DNA of 64,000 bases from Oceanobacillus kimchii X50 (GCF_000340475.1 NZ_CM001792.1:3461253-3525252); one strand, 5' to 3'; shown: positions 46,835 to 56,254, numbered from the stretch's first letter. Numbers and translations are program-made. The notes: a model not told the origin generated them from the letters alone.

Positions 46835-47294
46835 TTAATAATGAAAGGATCAAGATAAACACCGCAAGTTTTCCAATAAATGAACTTACGCGTGGGAATC
46901 GTCTATCTAACCATAGCCGCAGCCCTCGCAAAGAACGTTTATCTGGATATAGCGGATATACATTTCCTTCGTCTGTAACAACATGCATCCGATTGATCCC
47001 ATACGATCCAGTCCCCACTTCAATTACTCCACCACGTACGGGAAATGCTGCAGGGAGTTTAGACGACCCGGCGTGCCTTCCATTCCGATATAATTCAGCC
47101 TTATGTTCTTCGACCCAAAATTTAAAATCCACGGCATATGTAATTGTATGATTATTTTCATCCACCAGCTCTGTATAGAATAGAGAGCGTGTAAATATAT
47201 CCCATAACCGATAAGATTTTAATGGATGACCGTCTCCTTCTTTCACTTTTTTTGTTTTCCTAAGTGTTTTATAACGTTTAAGCGATCGAAACAT
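46767..47294 (-). CDS. Membrane-associated protein of unknown function
   Basis: A 175-residue protein: a basic N-terminus (RSLKRYKTLRKTKKVKEGDG), a soluble middle rich in aromatic and charged residues (FKFWVEEHKAELYRNGRHAG, GTGSYGINRMHVVTDEGNVY), and one C-terminal membrane helix (about 143-162). I do not recognise the family. Its last 22 codons overlap the convergent DUF443 gene. GGAGGG lies just upstream of ATG at 47294. Confidence 0.65.
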   Translation of the reverse strand: MFRSLKRYKTLRKTKKVKEGDGHPLKSYRLWDIFTRSLFYTELVDENNHTITYAVDFKFWVEEHKAELYRNGRHAGSSKLPAAFPVRGGVIEVGTGSYGINRMHVVTDEGNVYPLYPDKRSLRGLRLWLDRRFPRVSSFIGKLAVFILILSLLISLPQLLEMIFQTEFSSYLYLA

Positions 47295-47505
47295 GGAGCA
47301 TAGACCCTCCTTGATTCTATTAAAGCATGAAGGAAATGACTTTTTTTACTATACGTATCTTTCTTTAAAAAAGTTTCATAGTGATTAGATGTTTACTGAT
47401 TATTAAAGTTAGCGCTGGCAAACTATTTAACGAAACATGAAAACATTGCATAAACTTGCCTTTTTTATCCAAAATAACAATGTGTTTAGAAAAGGAGATG
47501 AAGAT

Positions 47506-48351
47506 ATGAAAAAGCGTATAACATTTCTGCTGTTCGCTGGGCTTTTGTTTGTTCTTTCGTTCAATTCCGAGAGGCTAACTTTTGCGAATGTTGGGTCTTC
47601 TTTAGATGTGACGCAACAAGATGTTACTGAAGAAGATTTCCCTGAGCTTAGAGGTGGACCGGAAGATGACGAACGTCAACGCCAGCAGCCTGTTGATTTG
47701 AATATTTTACAGCAACAGTATCCAGGCATTTTTTTCACAAGTGGTCCAGAAGATCAACAGCGCGTTGCATTAACATTCGATGATGGTCCAGACCCGCGTT
47801 TTACAAGCGATGTGTTAGAAGTTTTAAACCAGTATAACGTACCAGCGACATTTTTTTTACTCGGTTCTAGAGCTGCAGCATACCCTGAATTAGTTACTCA
47901 GATTCAAAATGAGGGCCATGTGATTGGGAATCACACGTACTTCCACCCTAACCTTGTCGACGAATCTGATATTGCAACGCTTGAACGAGAAGTCTCACGA
48001 ACAGAAGACGCGATCAATGAAATTACTGGTTACCGAACAAGTCTATTCCGACCGCCTTATGGATTCTTATATGATGAACTTGTAGAGAAGCTGGACGAGA
48101 TGCAATACTCCGTCATTGGTTGGTCAGTGGATTCGCTGGATTGGGAAGAAGAACCGCCAGAAGTGATCGCTTCTAATGTATTAGACATTATGCATCCGGG
48201 AGCAATCATTCTCATGCACGACGGTGCAGATTGGGATGGAGATCGCACGAATACCATTGAATCCCTCCATCAGATCATCCCGGCGCTTCAACAACAAGGA
48301 TATGAATTTGTCACCGTCCCAGAATTATTGAATATACCCTACGCAAAATAG
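47506..48351 (+). CDS. Secreted polysaccharide deacetylase (NodB domain)
   Basis: A 281-residue carbohydrate esterase family 4 protein. A signal peptide (MKKRITFLLFAGLLFVLSF) precedes an acidic linker and a NodB domain: metal motif ALTFDDGPDPRF, His pair in GNHTYFHPN, RPPYGF and LMHDG. It removes N-acetyl groups from peptidoglycan or another amino-sugar polymer outside the cell. ATG at 47506 follows AAAGGAGATGAAGAT; an in-frame ATG at 47437 has no site and would spoil the signal peptide. A terminator follows. Confidence 0.92.
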   Translation: MKKRITFLLFAGLLFVLSFNSERLTFANVGSSLDVTQQDVTEEDFPELRGGPEDDERQRQQPVDLNILQQQYPGIFFTSGPEDQQRVALTFDDGPDPRFTSDVLEVLNQYNVPATFFLLGSRAAAYPELVTQIQNEGHVIGNHTYFHPNLVDESDIATLEREVSRTEDAINEITGYRTSLFRPPYGFLYDELVEKLDEMQYSVIGWSVDSLDWEEEPPEVIASNVLDIMHPGAIILMHDGADWDGDRTNTIESLHQIIPALQQQGYEFVTVPELLNIPYAK

Positions 48352-48374
48352 AAGGTTTTTTCCTTCTATTTTTT
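48348..48374 (+). terminator. Terminator of the deacetylase gene
   Basis: ATAGAAGG and CCTTCTAT pair around TTTTTT and are followed by seven T residues. The stem overlaps the stop codon. Confidence 0.85.
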
Positions 48375-48554
48375 TAATCGAATAAAGGTAAAAAAACAGA
48401 AAAAAATCTAGCTTTTTGGTATCCTTATCACTAAAAACTGAGAATTCAATGTGTGCCTACATTTAATTAATATCAAATTTGTTATTAGACAAATACCCAT
48501 TTTCACTTCCATGCATATAATGCTAAAGGATTTAAGAAAAGGAGTGTTTAAATA

Positions 48555-48767
48555 ATGACAGAAAAATGGAATGTTAGTGATCCGTTTGTGTATCAAGCCT
48601 TAAGAGAATTTGAGAATAAATCGATTGCCGTCCAAACCACACACGGATCTGTCAGAGGAGTATTAAGAGAGGTTATGCCGGATCATATCGTCATCCGTAT
48701 GGGCGGTTCCCCATTTTATGTGCGTACTGCTCAAATAATTTGGTTCCACGAGATGAAAGGTGAATAA
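48555..48767 (+). CDS. Small DUF2642 (YuzF-like) protein
   Basis: A 70-residue protein with the pattern of DUF2642/YuzF (KSIAVQTTHGSVRGVLREVM, DHIVIRMGGSPFYVRTAQII). It looks like a small beta-barrel, perhaps SH3- or Sm-like. AAGGAG precedes ATG. The Mn-catalase gene follows 63 bases later with its own ribosome site, so they may be coexpressed. The function is unknown. Confidence 0.72.
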   Translation: MTEKWNVSDPFVYQALREFENKSIAVQTTHGSVRGVLREVMPDHIVIRMGGSPFYVRTAQIIWFHEMKGE

Positions 48768-48830
48768 GCCAAGCTCCATCTAACATAAGATATCAATGGA
48801 TATTATTTAACGGATGGAGGCACAAAGCAC

Positions 48831-49721
48831 ATGATGAAACGTGTGAATAAAATCGCTATTGAACTAACTGCACCGGAACATGGCGATATGAATGCTGCTG
48901 CGGCTGTACAGGAATTAATGGGTGGTAAATTCGGTGAAATGTCCACACTAAATAATTACATGTTCCAATCTTTTAATTTTCGTAGTAAAAAAAAGTTTAA
49001 ACCGTTTTACGATTTAATTGCGAGTATTACAGCTGAAGAATTTGGTCATGTTGAATTAGTGGCAAATGCTATTAACCTACTATCTATTGGCAATACCGTT
49101 CCTGGTGATCCCGATACTGCTCCTTTGCAAAATGGAAAAGATGCCCGCTATTCCACGCATTTCACAACTACGGCTCAAACAGCATATCCAGGAGACGGGA
49201 TGGGAAGACCATGGAATGGATCTTACGTTAATAACAGTGGAACGCTCGTCGAAGATCTACTCGCTAATTATTTATTGGAAATTGGAGCGAGAAACCACAA
49301 AATGCGTGTGTATCAAATGACGACGCATCCAACTGCATTAGAAATGATTGGCTACTTACTTGTTCGAGGCGGAACGCACATTATTGCGTATGCGAAAGCG
49401 ATTGAAGTAGCTACGGGGGTTGAGGTCGGTAAGATGCTCCCAGTACCAAGCTTGGATAATAATCAGTTTGATTACGCTAGAAAGTACATGGATCAGGGTC
49501 TGTTTAATGTCTTGTATACATGGGGAGAACCTGAGTATCGGGATATTAATCAAATTTGGAAAGGGGAAAACCCTGAAACCGGTGAAAGGTTGAGAGTAAT
49601 TGATGGAATGCCTGAGGGCGCAGATGTTCCGGATTTCCCAGAGCTTCCAGAGCAATTTGCACCAGGCATTGATCGTGATGACTACTATCGTATTTTAAAA
49701 CGTTTAAAAAGCAATATGTAA
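48831..49721 (+). CDS. Manganese-containing catalase
   Basis: A 296-residue di-manganese catalase that breaks down hydrogen peroxide without haem. A ferritin-like four-helix core carries Glu/His ligands (VQELMGGKFGEMSTLNNYMF, EEFGHVELV, EIGARNHKMRVYQ, GGTHIIAYAKA). The C-terminal 90 residues are Pro/Glu/Asp-rich, as in YdbD-type proteins. GGAGG lies 10 bases before ATG. It is unrelated in fold to the haem catalase at 23321, giving the cell two routes of peroxide removal. Confidence 0.95.
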   Translation: MMKRVNKIAIELTAPEHGDMNAAAAVQELMGGKFGEMSTLNNYMFQSFNFRSKKKFKPFYDLIASITAEEFGHVELVANAINLLSIGNTVPGDPDTAPLQNGKDARYSTHFTTTAQTAYPGDGMGRPWNGSYVNNSGTLVEDLLANYLLEIGARNHKMRVYQMTTHPTALEMIGYLLVRGGTHIIAYAKAIEVATGVEVGKMLPVPSLDNNQFDYARKYMDQGLFNVLYTWGEPEYRDINQIWKGENPETGERLRVIDGMPEGADVPDFPELPEQFAPGIDRDDYYRILKRLKSNM

Positions 49722-49730
49722 GAAATGGAA

Positions 49731-49788
49731 CATATTAAGATTAAGCTCATTGCATGAGTATCTGTTCACTAATCTTAATATGTTTTTT
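49731..49788 (+). terminator. Terminator of the Mn-catalase gene
   Basis: CATATTAAGATTA pairs perfectly with TAATCTTAATATG, followed by seven T residues. The loop contains a smaller CTCAT/ATGAG hairpin. Confidence 0.85.
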
Positions 49789-49980
49789 TATGCTTTTTTA
49801 TAGATCTAGGCAACTTCCCCCGTTCAGCTACACAATACATCAGCACCTTGATAACAGTCTCACAAGTTAGGTACTACACCTAATATGACAAATTATTGCC
49901 CTGAATAATATTCCATACATAGTTTTAGAAAAATAGAGGAAATATATAGTCAAACTGTATTTATACTAGGAGGAATTTCG

Positions 49981-50250
49981 ATGTCAGGACAAGATCAACA
50001 TCATGAAATTGAAAGATGTACAAATCAAGTAAAACAAGCTTATCAAATGATTGTACAGGCAAAAACGAACGGAAATATGGAACAGTTAGAACAAGCTGAG
50101 CAGCAATTACTTCAAGCAGAAGAGTATTTAAAGGCTACACAGGCTCACTTTGGAAGTGAAGCTTTAGAAAACCCACAATTCCAGCAAACCGAAGAACAAT
50201 TGCATGATGCTCGTCAAGAAATAAATCTCTTTAGAAATAATCATAGATGA
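49981..50250 (+). CDS. Small coiled-coil protein (DUF2564-like)
   Basis: An 89-residue, Gln/Glu-rich, fully helical protein (VKQAYQMIVQAKTNGNMEQL, QAEQQLLQAEEYLKATQAH). The length and pattern recall DUF2564, a Bacillus-restricted family of unknown function; the match is from memory and uncertain. TAGGAGGAATTTCG precedes ATG. It is a single-gene unit. Confidence 0.65.
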   Translation: MSGQDQHHEIERCTNQVKQAYQMIVQAKTNGNMEQLEQAEQQLLQAEEYLKATQAHFGSEALENPQFQQTEEQLHDARQEINLFRNNHR

Positions 50251-50366
50251 GGTTGAAGCTGATAATATTTTTTGAGGGCGGTTTTCTCCTCTTTCCTTTT
50301 TGGCCAAAGATTCTAGTCTTCAAATTGCGATACTGCTACCCACATTTAAGGATAAGATAATAAAGA

Positions 50367-50419
50367 TACCCTAAAAAATTTGCTACAGGCATTTTTCAGG
50401 GTAGAATTTTTTATTATAT
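50367..50419 (+). terminator. Terminator after the coiled-coil gene
   Basis: TACCCTAAAAAATTTGC pairs imperfectly with GGCATTTTTCAGGGTA and is followed by GAATTTTTT. It lies 117 bases beyond the stop codon. Confidence 0.55.
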
Positions 50420-50529
50420 AGATCTCTTGTTACGTTAACTTTTCTAATCAAATTCTCATTTTCCTATAATTCCCATCTCATTTATAAACGTTACGATTAG
50501 AGGGACAGCCTAATGAGGAGGAATTACTT

Positions 50530-51102
50530 ATGAACAAAAAAATTTTAATTGGAGCAGTAGCGGGAACTGTTATTTTTGGAGGAACCGCAATCGTAGGGGC
50601 ATCGGATGAAAATAAGAATGTGGAAATTTCTGCGCAACAAGCCCTCCAAACAGCCTTAGAGAAAACAGAAGGGTTTGTGCAAGAAGTAGATCTATCCTAT
50701 GAAGATGATGAAAATTACTATGAAATTGAAATCGAAAGTAATGGTAAAGACTATGGATTTCATATTGATGCAGTTACTGGAGAAGTTTTAGAGCAAGGGA
50801 AGCCTGATGATGTACAAAATGACAACCAAATAGAAGATGATCAGAATAATTCTAATAACAACCAATATCCAAATGAACCAGCGAATCTTATTTCTTTTGA
50901 AGAGTACAACGCAATTACCGGCCAGGTGAACACAGACGATCTGACTTTCCATCTGGAAACGGACAATCAAGGGAACCGTATCATGTTCCTCGTTGATGAA
51001 GATGGTAAAAAGCATTATAAAACCATTTTCATCAAACATACAAACCACTTGAAAATCATTGACTTGAATGGTGGAGGACAGATTTACGACGACCGGGTTT
51101 AA
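50530..51102 (+). CDS. Secreted PepSY-domain protein
   Basis: A 190-residue exported protein. A signal peptide (MNKKILIGAVAGTVIFGGTA) leads to a PepSY domain (ISAQQALQTALEKTEGFVQE, YYEIEIESNGKDYGFHIDAV). An Asn/Asp-rich linker and a C-terminal beta-rich part follow (LISFEEYNAITGQVNTDDLT). PepSY domains often inhibit or modulate proteases in the cell envelope. AGGAGGAATTACTT precedes ATG. A strong hairpin follows the gene. Confidence 0.82.
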   Translation: MNKKILIGAVAGTVIFGGTAIVGASDENKNVEISAQQALQTALEKTEGFVQEVDLSYEDDENYYEIEIESNGKDYGFHIDAVTGEVLEQGKPDDVQNDNQIEDDQNNSNNNQYPNEPANLISFEEYNAITGQVNTDDLTFHLETDNQGNRIMFLVDEDGKKHYKTIFIKHTNHLKIIDLNGGGQIYDDRV

Positions 51103-51139
51103 TGAATCGGTTGGGGAGATTCTTCTAAATATACGCAAA

Positions 51140-51176
51140 GGACCTAACATATTGACTGACCATATGCTAGGTCCTC
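51140..51176 (+). terminator. Hairpin after the PepSY gene
   Basis: AGGACCTAACATAT pairs with ATATGCTAGGTCCT with one mismatch around a 9-base loop. The downstream T content is weak (CTCTGTTAGATTTT). Confidence 0.65.
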
Positions 51177-51276
51177 TGTTAGATTTTGGTCATAATTTAG
51201 TTGCTACTGTTCAATTATATAGGTTCATCCTGTGTTGAGATTTGATTCATCTTCCACATTATTTATGTAATAACCT

Positions 51277-51576
51277 CTATTCTTTAATCCAATTAAACTC
51301 TCTAAATATAAACCCTTGTTTTTTAGCATAGTCATTAATCATTTTAATTAGCTTTTTCTTAGATATAGAGAATGAATGATGAATTTCTCTTTTGTTATCT
51401 ATTTCATATTCTTCAAAGACAATAAAGTTTAATATGTCCATTTTCTTTACTACAAATTGATTCCCTTCATACTCTCCACATCTAATGTTGTATGAATAAA
51501 TAAAACGAATGATGTCATCATAGTATTCTTGATCAGAAACCTCTACTTCTAGAAAAGAATGGATTATTTCTTCCAT
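51277..51576 (-). CDS. Hypothetical small cytoplasmic protein
   Basis: A 99-residue, acidic, soluble-looking protein (EVSDQEYYDDIIRFIYSYNI, SISKKKLIKMINDYAKKQGF). No signal peptide or membrane helix. I do not recognise a family; the pattern of small charged proteins with a central strand region resembles immunity-type or regulatory proteins, but nothing proves it. The ribosome site AAGGAGTG precedes ATG at 51576. Confidence 0.55.
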   Translation of the reverse strand: MEEIIHSFLEVEVSDQEYYDDIIRFIYSYNIRCGEYEGNQFVVKKMDILNFIVFEEYEIDNKREIHHSFSISKKKLIKMINDYAKKQGFIFREFNWIKE

Positions 51577-51738
51577 GTGTGATCACTCCTTGACAGCTAT
51601 TTCATACATATCACGTTGGAACGTATTCCATTGGCTTTGTGTACTAATTAGCAGGTGAGTTAATAAGTTTTATTAAACAACGAATAATTTATAAGTATTA
51701 AGAATAAAAATTCTCGGGTTCTGAGAAATACTTGTCTA

Positions 51739-52251
51739 CTACATCAGCTGCATCGTCGTGATACATGTTGGGGCATCTTCAAATGTCGAAATTGTCGATT
51801 TGGCTTGTTTATCTTCATATGTAATCGTTGCTTTGAATTCTTGATCTCGTGGTAACCATAAATCCACAAATCCATTATCAAAGGATTCAACCGTATCATC
51901 AAAAACCAGATTGCCTTCCATATCTTCAATATAAATATCAAATGGCTTGTTTACTAATTCACCTTGGCAACCTGTCAAACTATGAAATGTACATGGATGC
52001 GTCTCATTAATATATGGAGCAATGGAAACAAAGAACTCGTCCTCTGGCAATTCATAATTCTCCTGTGTGTCATCATTCTCGACCATAAGTTGCGTAGCAT
52101 TAACAGAAGCAGATGTGGCAGTTAATTGATGCGTGCTGTAATCTTGTATCATCGATTTAATGTCTTCTGTAGATGATTCTGTATTATTGGCACAGCCGAC
52201 TAAAACAAACAAAAAAGCAATGGAAATAAATAATACTAATTTAATTTTCAT
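51739..52251 (-). CDS. cueP: CueP-like metal-binding lipoprotein
   Basis: A 170-residue lipoprotein with lipobox VLVGC (Cys20). The mature part carries the CueP pattern: EFFVSIAPYINETHPC, FHSLTGCQGELVN, FDNGFVDLWLPRD and DAPTCITTMQL. The three conserved Cys residues (HPC, GCQG, PTC) and the His residues are those used by CueP to bind copper. CueP was defined as a periplasmic copper protein of Salmonella; Gram-positive homologues are lipoproteins. AGGAGGG precedes ATG at 52251. No copper regulator or ATPase is in the window. Confidence 0.82.
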   Translation of the reverse strand: MKIKLVLFISIAFLFVLVGCANNTESSTEDIKSMIQDYSTHQLTATSASVNATQLMVENDDTQENYELPEDEFFVSIAPYINETHPCTFHSLTGCQGELVNKPFDIYIEDMEGNLVFDDTVESFDNGFVDLWLPRDQEFKATITYEDKQAKSTISTFEDAPTCITTMQLM

Positions 52252-52635
52252 CGATAGCCCTCCTTGTTATATCTAGTATTAATATAACATTTATATTGAG
52301 GGGATATTTTGATGAATTATTACAATTTATGAAAATAACGTACACCTTGTATGGAGAATGATTGTGACGGGGATATGTCTAAAAATCAACCGACATGAAG
52401 TAGAGTAAAAATTTAAATGGTTTCCCAAATTAGGAATAGATGTTGCTATAATCTTAACTTTACTTATCCCTAACAGTAATAATCATCATTCGCTATCACT
52501 GCCAACTCTATAATAACGATTAAAGCCTAATTCATAATTGTTTAGTGAAACAATAACAAACTAGGCTTGATATAATTCATCACCGAATATTTAGAAACAA
52601 AAGATCTGGAAGAGAAAATTAATTATATTTCACTG
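52252..52635. other. Intergenic region with a nested hairpin
   Basis: No gene is visible in this 384-base gap. At 52523-52568, AAGCCTA and TAGGCTT flank an inner ATTGTTT/AAACAAT hairpin, perhaps the terminator of the minus-strand lipoprotein gene at 52636. The rest is AT-rich without recognised signals. Confidence 0.5.
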
Positions 52636-52776
52636 CTAATTTTGTTGATCTTGTTGTTCAGTTGGTTCTTCTGTTGGATCTGGTTCCTGTTCATCTTGCC
52701 CGTTTGCACATCCAAACAATAGACTGGTTGAAAAAATCGCTGCGAAAACAGTTGCGTAGAATCTTTTCTTGTTCAT
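52636..52776 (-). CDS. Very small lipoprotein
   Basis: A 46-residue lipoprotein. The start MNKKRFYATVFAAIFSTSLL leads to lipobox LLFGC (Cys23), followed by an acidic Glu/Gln/Pro-rich tail (GQDEQEPDPTEEPTEQQDQ). GAGGTGAATAAA precedes ATG at 52776. The complete signal peptide and lipobox argue for a real gene. Such tiny lipoproteins are often envelope or sporulation-associated; no function can be named. Confidence 0.65.
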   Translation of the reverse strand: MNKKRFYATVFAAIFSTSLLFGCANGQDEQEPDPTEEPTEQQDQQN

Positions 52777-52876
52777 TTTATTCACCTCACTTATATATTT
52801 AATTACACTTTATTTCTCCCCAAGATCATTCTACTTATTCATTTTTATATTAATGGGTTACATATGTTTCTTTTTT

Positions 52877-52925
52877 AGAGCTGCTCTATTCACTACTTTT
52901 TCACATTCTCAAGCTGTTTTTGGTT
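52877..52925. repeat. Copy of the dispersed GCTCTATT-type repeat
   Basis: AGAGCTGCTCTATTCACTAC and the following T-rich stretch resemble 39200-39258, including a downstream AAGCT...TTTTGGTT segment. It is intergenic. Confidence 0.4.
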
Positions 52926-52974
52926 AAAAGAAATAACCACCCCCAGCCTGATGGCTAATAAAGGTGGTTATTTC
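52926..52974 (-). terminator. Terminator of the first penicillin-acylase gene
   Basis: GAAATAACCACC pairs exactly with GGTGGTTATTTC. On the minus strand it is followed by TTTTAACC. It lies 71 bases beyond the stop codon. Confidence 0.75.
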
Positions 52975-53044
52975 GATTTCTCATTAAATTTATCGAATCT
53001 TCTATTGCACTTTAACTAACTACTAATTATATTCTTCAACTATT

Positions 53045-55762
53045 CTACTCCCACTCCTGTATAAAGTTTTCTGCTTGATGCAGTAGCGTGTGATAAGCAA
53101 AATCAGAGATCGCATCGTCATCATAGTGGTGTTCGAGTAAGTCCACGAATCCATTCATGTGCTTAAGAATTTTTTCTGCATCTTCTTGTTTCTCAAACTG
53201 CCTGACAGCCTTCAAGTGAACCTCTAATGAGTGGGCAGTGTCCTCATCTGCGAATTCTTCTTCTGTTTCAAAGTGCTCTACTAGCATCTCTATACTTGAT
53301 ACATTATTTTCTAAGTCAGGCAGTAATATAATCCGCTGATCGGTGGCTTCTTCTATCTTATCTCGGCTATATAATAATGGAATTGCTTCGTCATTAGCCC
53401 ACTTATCAAATAAGTCGTCATAGTGCTTACTGTTAGGGTCGCCTGATTGTCCAGGGCTGTTCATCGCAATCGAATTATCCCATTCTCCAACGTCGACAAC
53501 CACCCTGAATGTAGCACCATGTACTTGCTGGAAATTCGAATTATATCTTGATGCGCCGACCGTATCTCCACTTCCACCACGTGGCAGAGGACCAATATTC
53601 ATATCGGCAGCTTGTTCCTCACCAACTAATTCGGCTAAAGGATGATCTAAATATGCATGCTTTAACTCTCCCCATTGCCACTCATTCATGTTCGGCCCTA
53701 GTAACTCCTCTACTTGATCAATCGCACTATCTAATGAAGAAAGCAAAATTTCATCACGTATTTCTACGGGATTATCGCCGAAACGTTCATCTGGATTTTC
53801 TAATAAGTCCAAGATGACAAGCGGATCACCAGAACCAATATATTCCGCAGCTTCTTCCGACATAATCTCTGCCAATACCGCGTCACCTAAATGATATTGG
53901 TACCATACTTCAAACAAGGTGCCTGCTGTCGTTTCTACAGACAATTCACCATCCCACGACCGCAACAATTCCAATGCTTCATTTACCTTTTCATCCGATG
54001 AATCCAGTTCGATATCATTAAGTAAATGGACGACACTTTTTGCTGGAATGGATGTATAGTCAGTTTGTAATTGAAGCGAGTCTTCAATTCCCATTTTTTG
54101 ATTGCTTTCCATGACTTCTTCTATCCGCTGAAAGCGAAATGGAGCTGTCCATTCGAATCCCAGTTTATATTTTTCATAATCGTAATCATTCGGTAAATTC
54201 ATCTCATTGGCTGTTCCTATCCAACCTCTGTCGGGATTAATCTCATGGGGTAAGTTCTCTTGATCGAGAAAACCATCCCATTCATACGTCCCGTCACCCG
54301 GTACTGGTAAAAGACCATCCCAATTGTCTCGAACTGGGGTTAGACCGCCTGGTTTCCATCCGATGTTTCCTTCTACATCCGCATAGACCTGATTCTCGGA
54401 TGGCGATCCCCATCGATTCATTGCTTCATAAAATTCGTCCCAGCTCTTGGCTCCCATATACGATAAGCTTCCCAAATATGGAGCCATTCCTGGTTCTAAC
54501 CACCCTGCTCTCACTGCATATGCACGGTTATTCTCCTCGTCCTTATAAATAACCGGACCGTGGCGTGTAAACTCTAAATCGGTTACTTGATGTTCTCCAT
54601 CTTTTACCGCAATATCTTCGGAAACCGAAGTCATCGATTCCCACCCATCTTCATAGCGATACTCCGATGGGTTATCTGGATTGGTTTCATATACATAGAG
54701 GTCTTCCTGATCAATGGAAAAAATCGTTAGTCCCCACGCGCTCGTCCCATTATGCCCAATCGATATCCCTGGCAAGACTGGCTCTCCGCCTCCAATCACA
54801 TCTAATCCCGGCGCAGATAAATGAGTAATATAACGCAAAGATGGAACATCAACAGCTCGATGCGGATCATCAGCCATAATTGGACGCCCTGTTTCCGACT
54901 TTTCCGGGCTAATTACCCAGTTGTTACTTCCAAGTGAAGATTCAAGTTCAATCTGTTCATTTAAGTTTCCAGTTTCCGCCGTCAGTTGTGTCTCCACATT
55001 CTCCAGCCCTTCAGCTCCATTTCCAACGTTATCAAAATTCACTCCACTCGTTGCTAATTGATACGTATCCAATACGTCTTCGGAAATATCCTCAAGATCC
55101 AACCCCACTGGTATTTCTGTCTCCCAATCAGGTTGGAGTTTTTTTCGAACGCTTTCAACATCTTGCCCATGATCACGTAAAGTAATCGCCCGCGCTACTT
55201 CATTAGTAATATTTCTCGTTAATCCATGACTACGAATACGAACGACATCTTCCGGTTCCCATTTCGATGGTTCGTAATCGAGAATATCAAACTCATCCGG
55301 CAGCAACTCAGGATTCGCTTCCGTCATTTCAACATATGCGTTAATCCCTTCAGTAAAAGCAGTTACAATTTCCTCGGTTTCTGGTCCATATGCTTCCCAT
55401 TCTTCCTCCATATCTCCTCGATAAAGGAATAATCGCTTCGCCTTATCCTGTTCGACATACTCTGGACCAAGTACCTCCGATAGTTCCCCTAATCCATTTT
55501 TTCGCCATAAATCGATTTGCCATAAACGGTCACGTGCCACATTGAATCCTTGAGCAAAGTAAACATCTGTTTGAGAAGACGCATAAATATGCGGGATTCC
55601 CCAGTTGTCGACGAGTATTTCTGCCGGTTTTTCCAGTCCCTCCAGTTCATGGATGGTCGTCATAACACTTGAAGTGGCATTACTCGTCGTGCTAGTAAAA
55701 CTAGATAAAAAAGGTGTCATTAAAAGCATACAAATAAGCGCAAATACAAATATTTTCTTCAT
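53045..55762 (-). CDS. Secreted penicillin-acylase-family (S45) amidohydrolase
   Basis: About 905 residues. A signal peptide (MKKIFVFALICMLLMTPFL) directs export. The alpha-chain region has the family start ILVDNWGIPHIYASSQTDVY and FNVARDRLWQIDLWRKNGLG. The beta chain begins at the catalytic Ser of LGSNNWVIS (about residue 279), released by self-cleavage. Relatives hydrolyse amide bonds of penicillins, acyl-homoserine lactones or other N-acyl compounds. It is longer than usual, with an acidic C-terminal helical extension. ATG at 55762 follows GAGGAG; an ATG 15 bases upstream overlaps that site. A paralogue lies at 56340. Confidence 0.9.
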   Translation of the reverse strand: MKKIFVFALICMLLMTPFLSSFTSTTSNATSSVMTTIHELEGLEKPAEILVDNWGIPHIYASSQTDVYFAQGFNVARDRLWQIDLWRKNGLGELSEVLGPEYVEQDKAKRLFLYRGDMEEEWEAYGPETEEIVTAFTEGINAYVEMTEANPELLPDEFDILDYEPSKWEPEDVVRIRSHGLTRNITNEVARAITLRDHGQDVESVRKKLQPDWETEIPVGLDLEDISEDVLDTYQLATSGVNFDNVGNGAEGLENVETQLTAETGNLNEQIELESSLGSNNWVISPEKSETGRPIMADDPHRAVDVPSLRYITHLSAPGLDVIGGGEPVLPGISIGHNGTSAWGLTIFSIDQEDLYVYETNPDNPSEYRYEDGWESMTSVSEDIAVKDGEHQVTDLEFTRHGPVIYKDEENNRAYAVRAGWLEPGMAPYLGSLSYMGAKSWDEFYEAMNRWGSPSENQVYADVEGNIGWKPGGLTPVRDNWDGLLPVPGDGTYEWDGFLDQENLPHEINPDRGWIGTANEMNLPNDYDYEKYKLGFEWTAPFRFQRIEEVMESNQKMGIEDSLQLQTDYTSIPAKSVVHLLNDIELDSSDEKVNEALELLRSWDGELSVETTAGTLFEVWYQYHLGDAVLAEIMSEEAAEYIGSGDPLVILDLLENPDERFGDNPVEIRDEILLSSLDSAIDQVEELLGPNMNEWQWGELKHAYLDHPLAELVGEEQAADMNIGPLPRGGSGDTVGASRYNSNFQQVHGATFRVVVDVGEWDNSIAMNSPGQSGDPNSKHYDDLFDKWANDEAIPLLYSRDKIEEATDQRIILLPDLENNVSSIEMLVEHFETEEEFADEDTAHSLEVHLKAVRQFEKQEDAEKILKHMNGFVDLLEHHYDDDAISDFAYHTLLHQAENFIQEWE

Positions 55763-56225
55763 GGACTCACTCCTCATAAAATATGATCCCTACGCATCCC
55801 CTGTTCTGTATTTTCTTTTTCACCTTTCTTGTGTCTATCTTTTTTCAGCACGTTTTATTAATCTTTTGAACTCCTTTCTCGATAAAATCAAAATTTCATC
55901 GGTGTACAATTCCACACCTATTCAAACGTACATAACCGGAAAAATTGGCTTTAAATTGCTAGTAGTATTCCCAACAAATTTCCAGTATTTTCAATTTGAT
56001 TATAGCAACCGTTATATACAGCGTCAATAAATTTTAAAAATTCAATCTATTATACCTATTACGTCCAGTACAATAGGTCTACTAGGGAGGTCTGTTAGTA
56101 GACACTGTAGTAAATGGATTATTTTTATTGTAAGTAAAAGATATAGTTGACAACGTTGGTATAATTTAGAATAAACAAGATGTAATACTTACTATTTAGG
56201 GATACCGGCTTAATATGGAGGAATT
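55763..56225. other. Intergenic region without recognised gene
   Basis: This AT-rich gap separates the two penicillin-acylase-family genes, which both run on the minus strand. It should hold the promoter of the downstream gene. A small inverted repeat (GTCTACT...AGTAGAC, about 56077-56102) is present. A coding-looking minus-strand frame near 55845-55930 has no convincing start. Confidence 0.4.
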
Positions 56226-56254
56226 CAAAAACAGCCCTATTTACTAGAGCTGTT
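56226..56254 (-). terminator. Terminator of the second penicillin-acylase gene
   Basis: On the minus strand AACAGCTCTA pairs with TAGGGCTGTT (one G-U pair) around GTAAA, followed by TTTTG. Confidence 0.7.

Noticed and set aside
55845..55930. Minus-strand mini-frame with coding character (YTDEILILSRKEFKRLIK)
   Set aside because: Only about 26 codons, with no good start or ribosome-site spacing. It could be a microprotein, but support is too thin.
55605..56030. Plus-strand frame overlapping the start of the first acylase gene (141 codons)
   Set aside because: It is antisense to the signal-peptide region and lacks a ribosome site and any recognisable domain.
56150..56180. TTGACA next to TATAAT
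   Set aside because: The boxes are only 7 bases apart, so they cannot form one sigma-A promoter.
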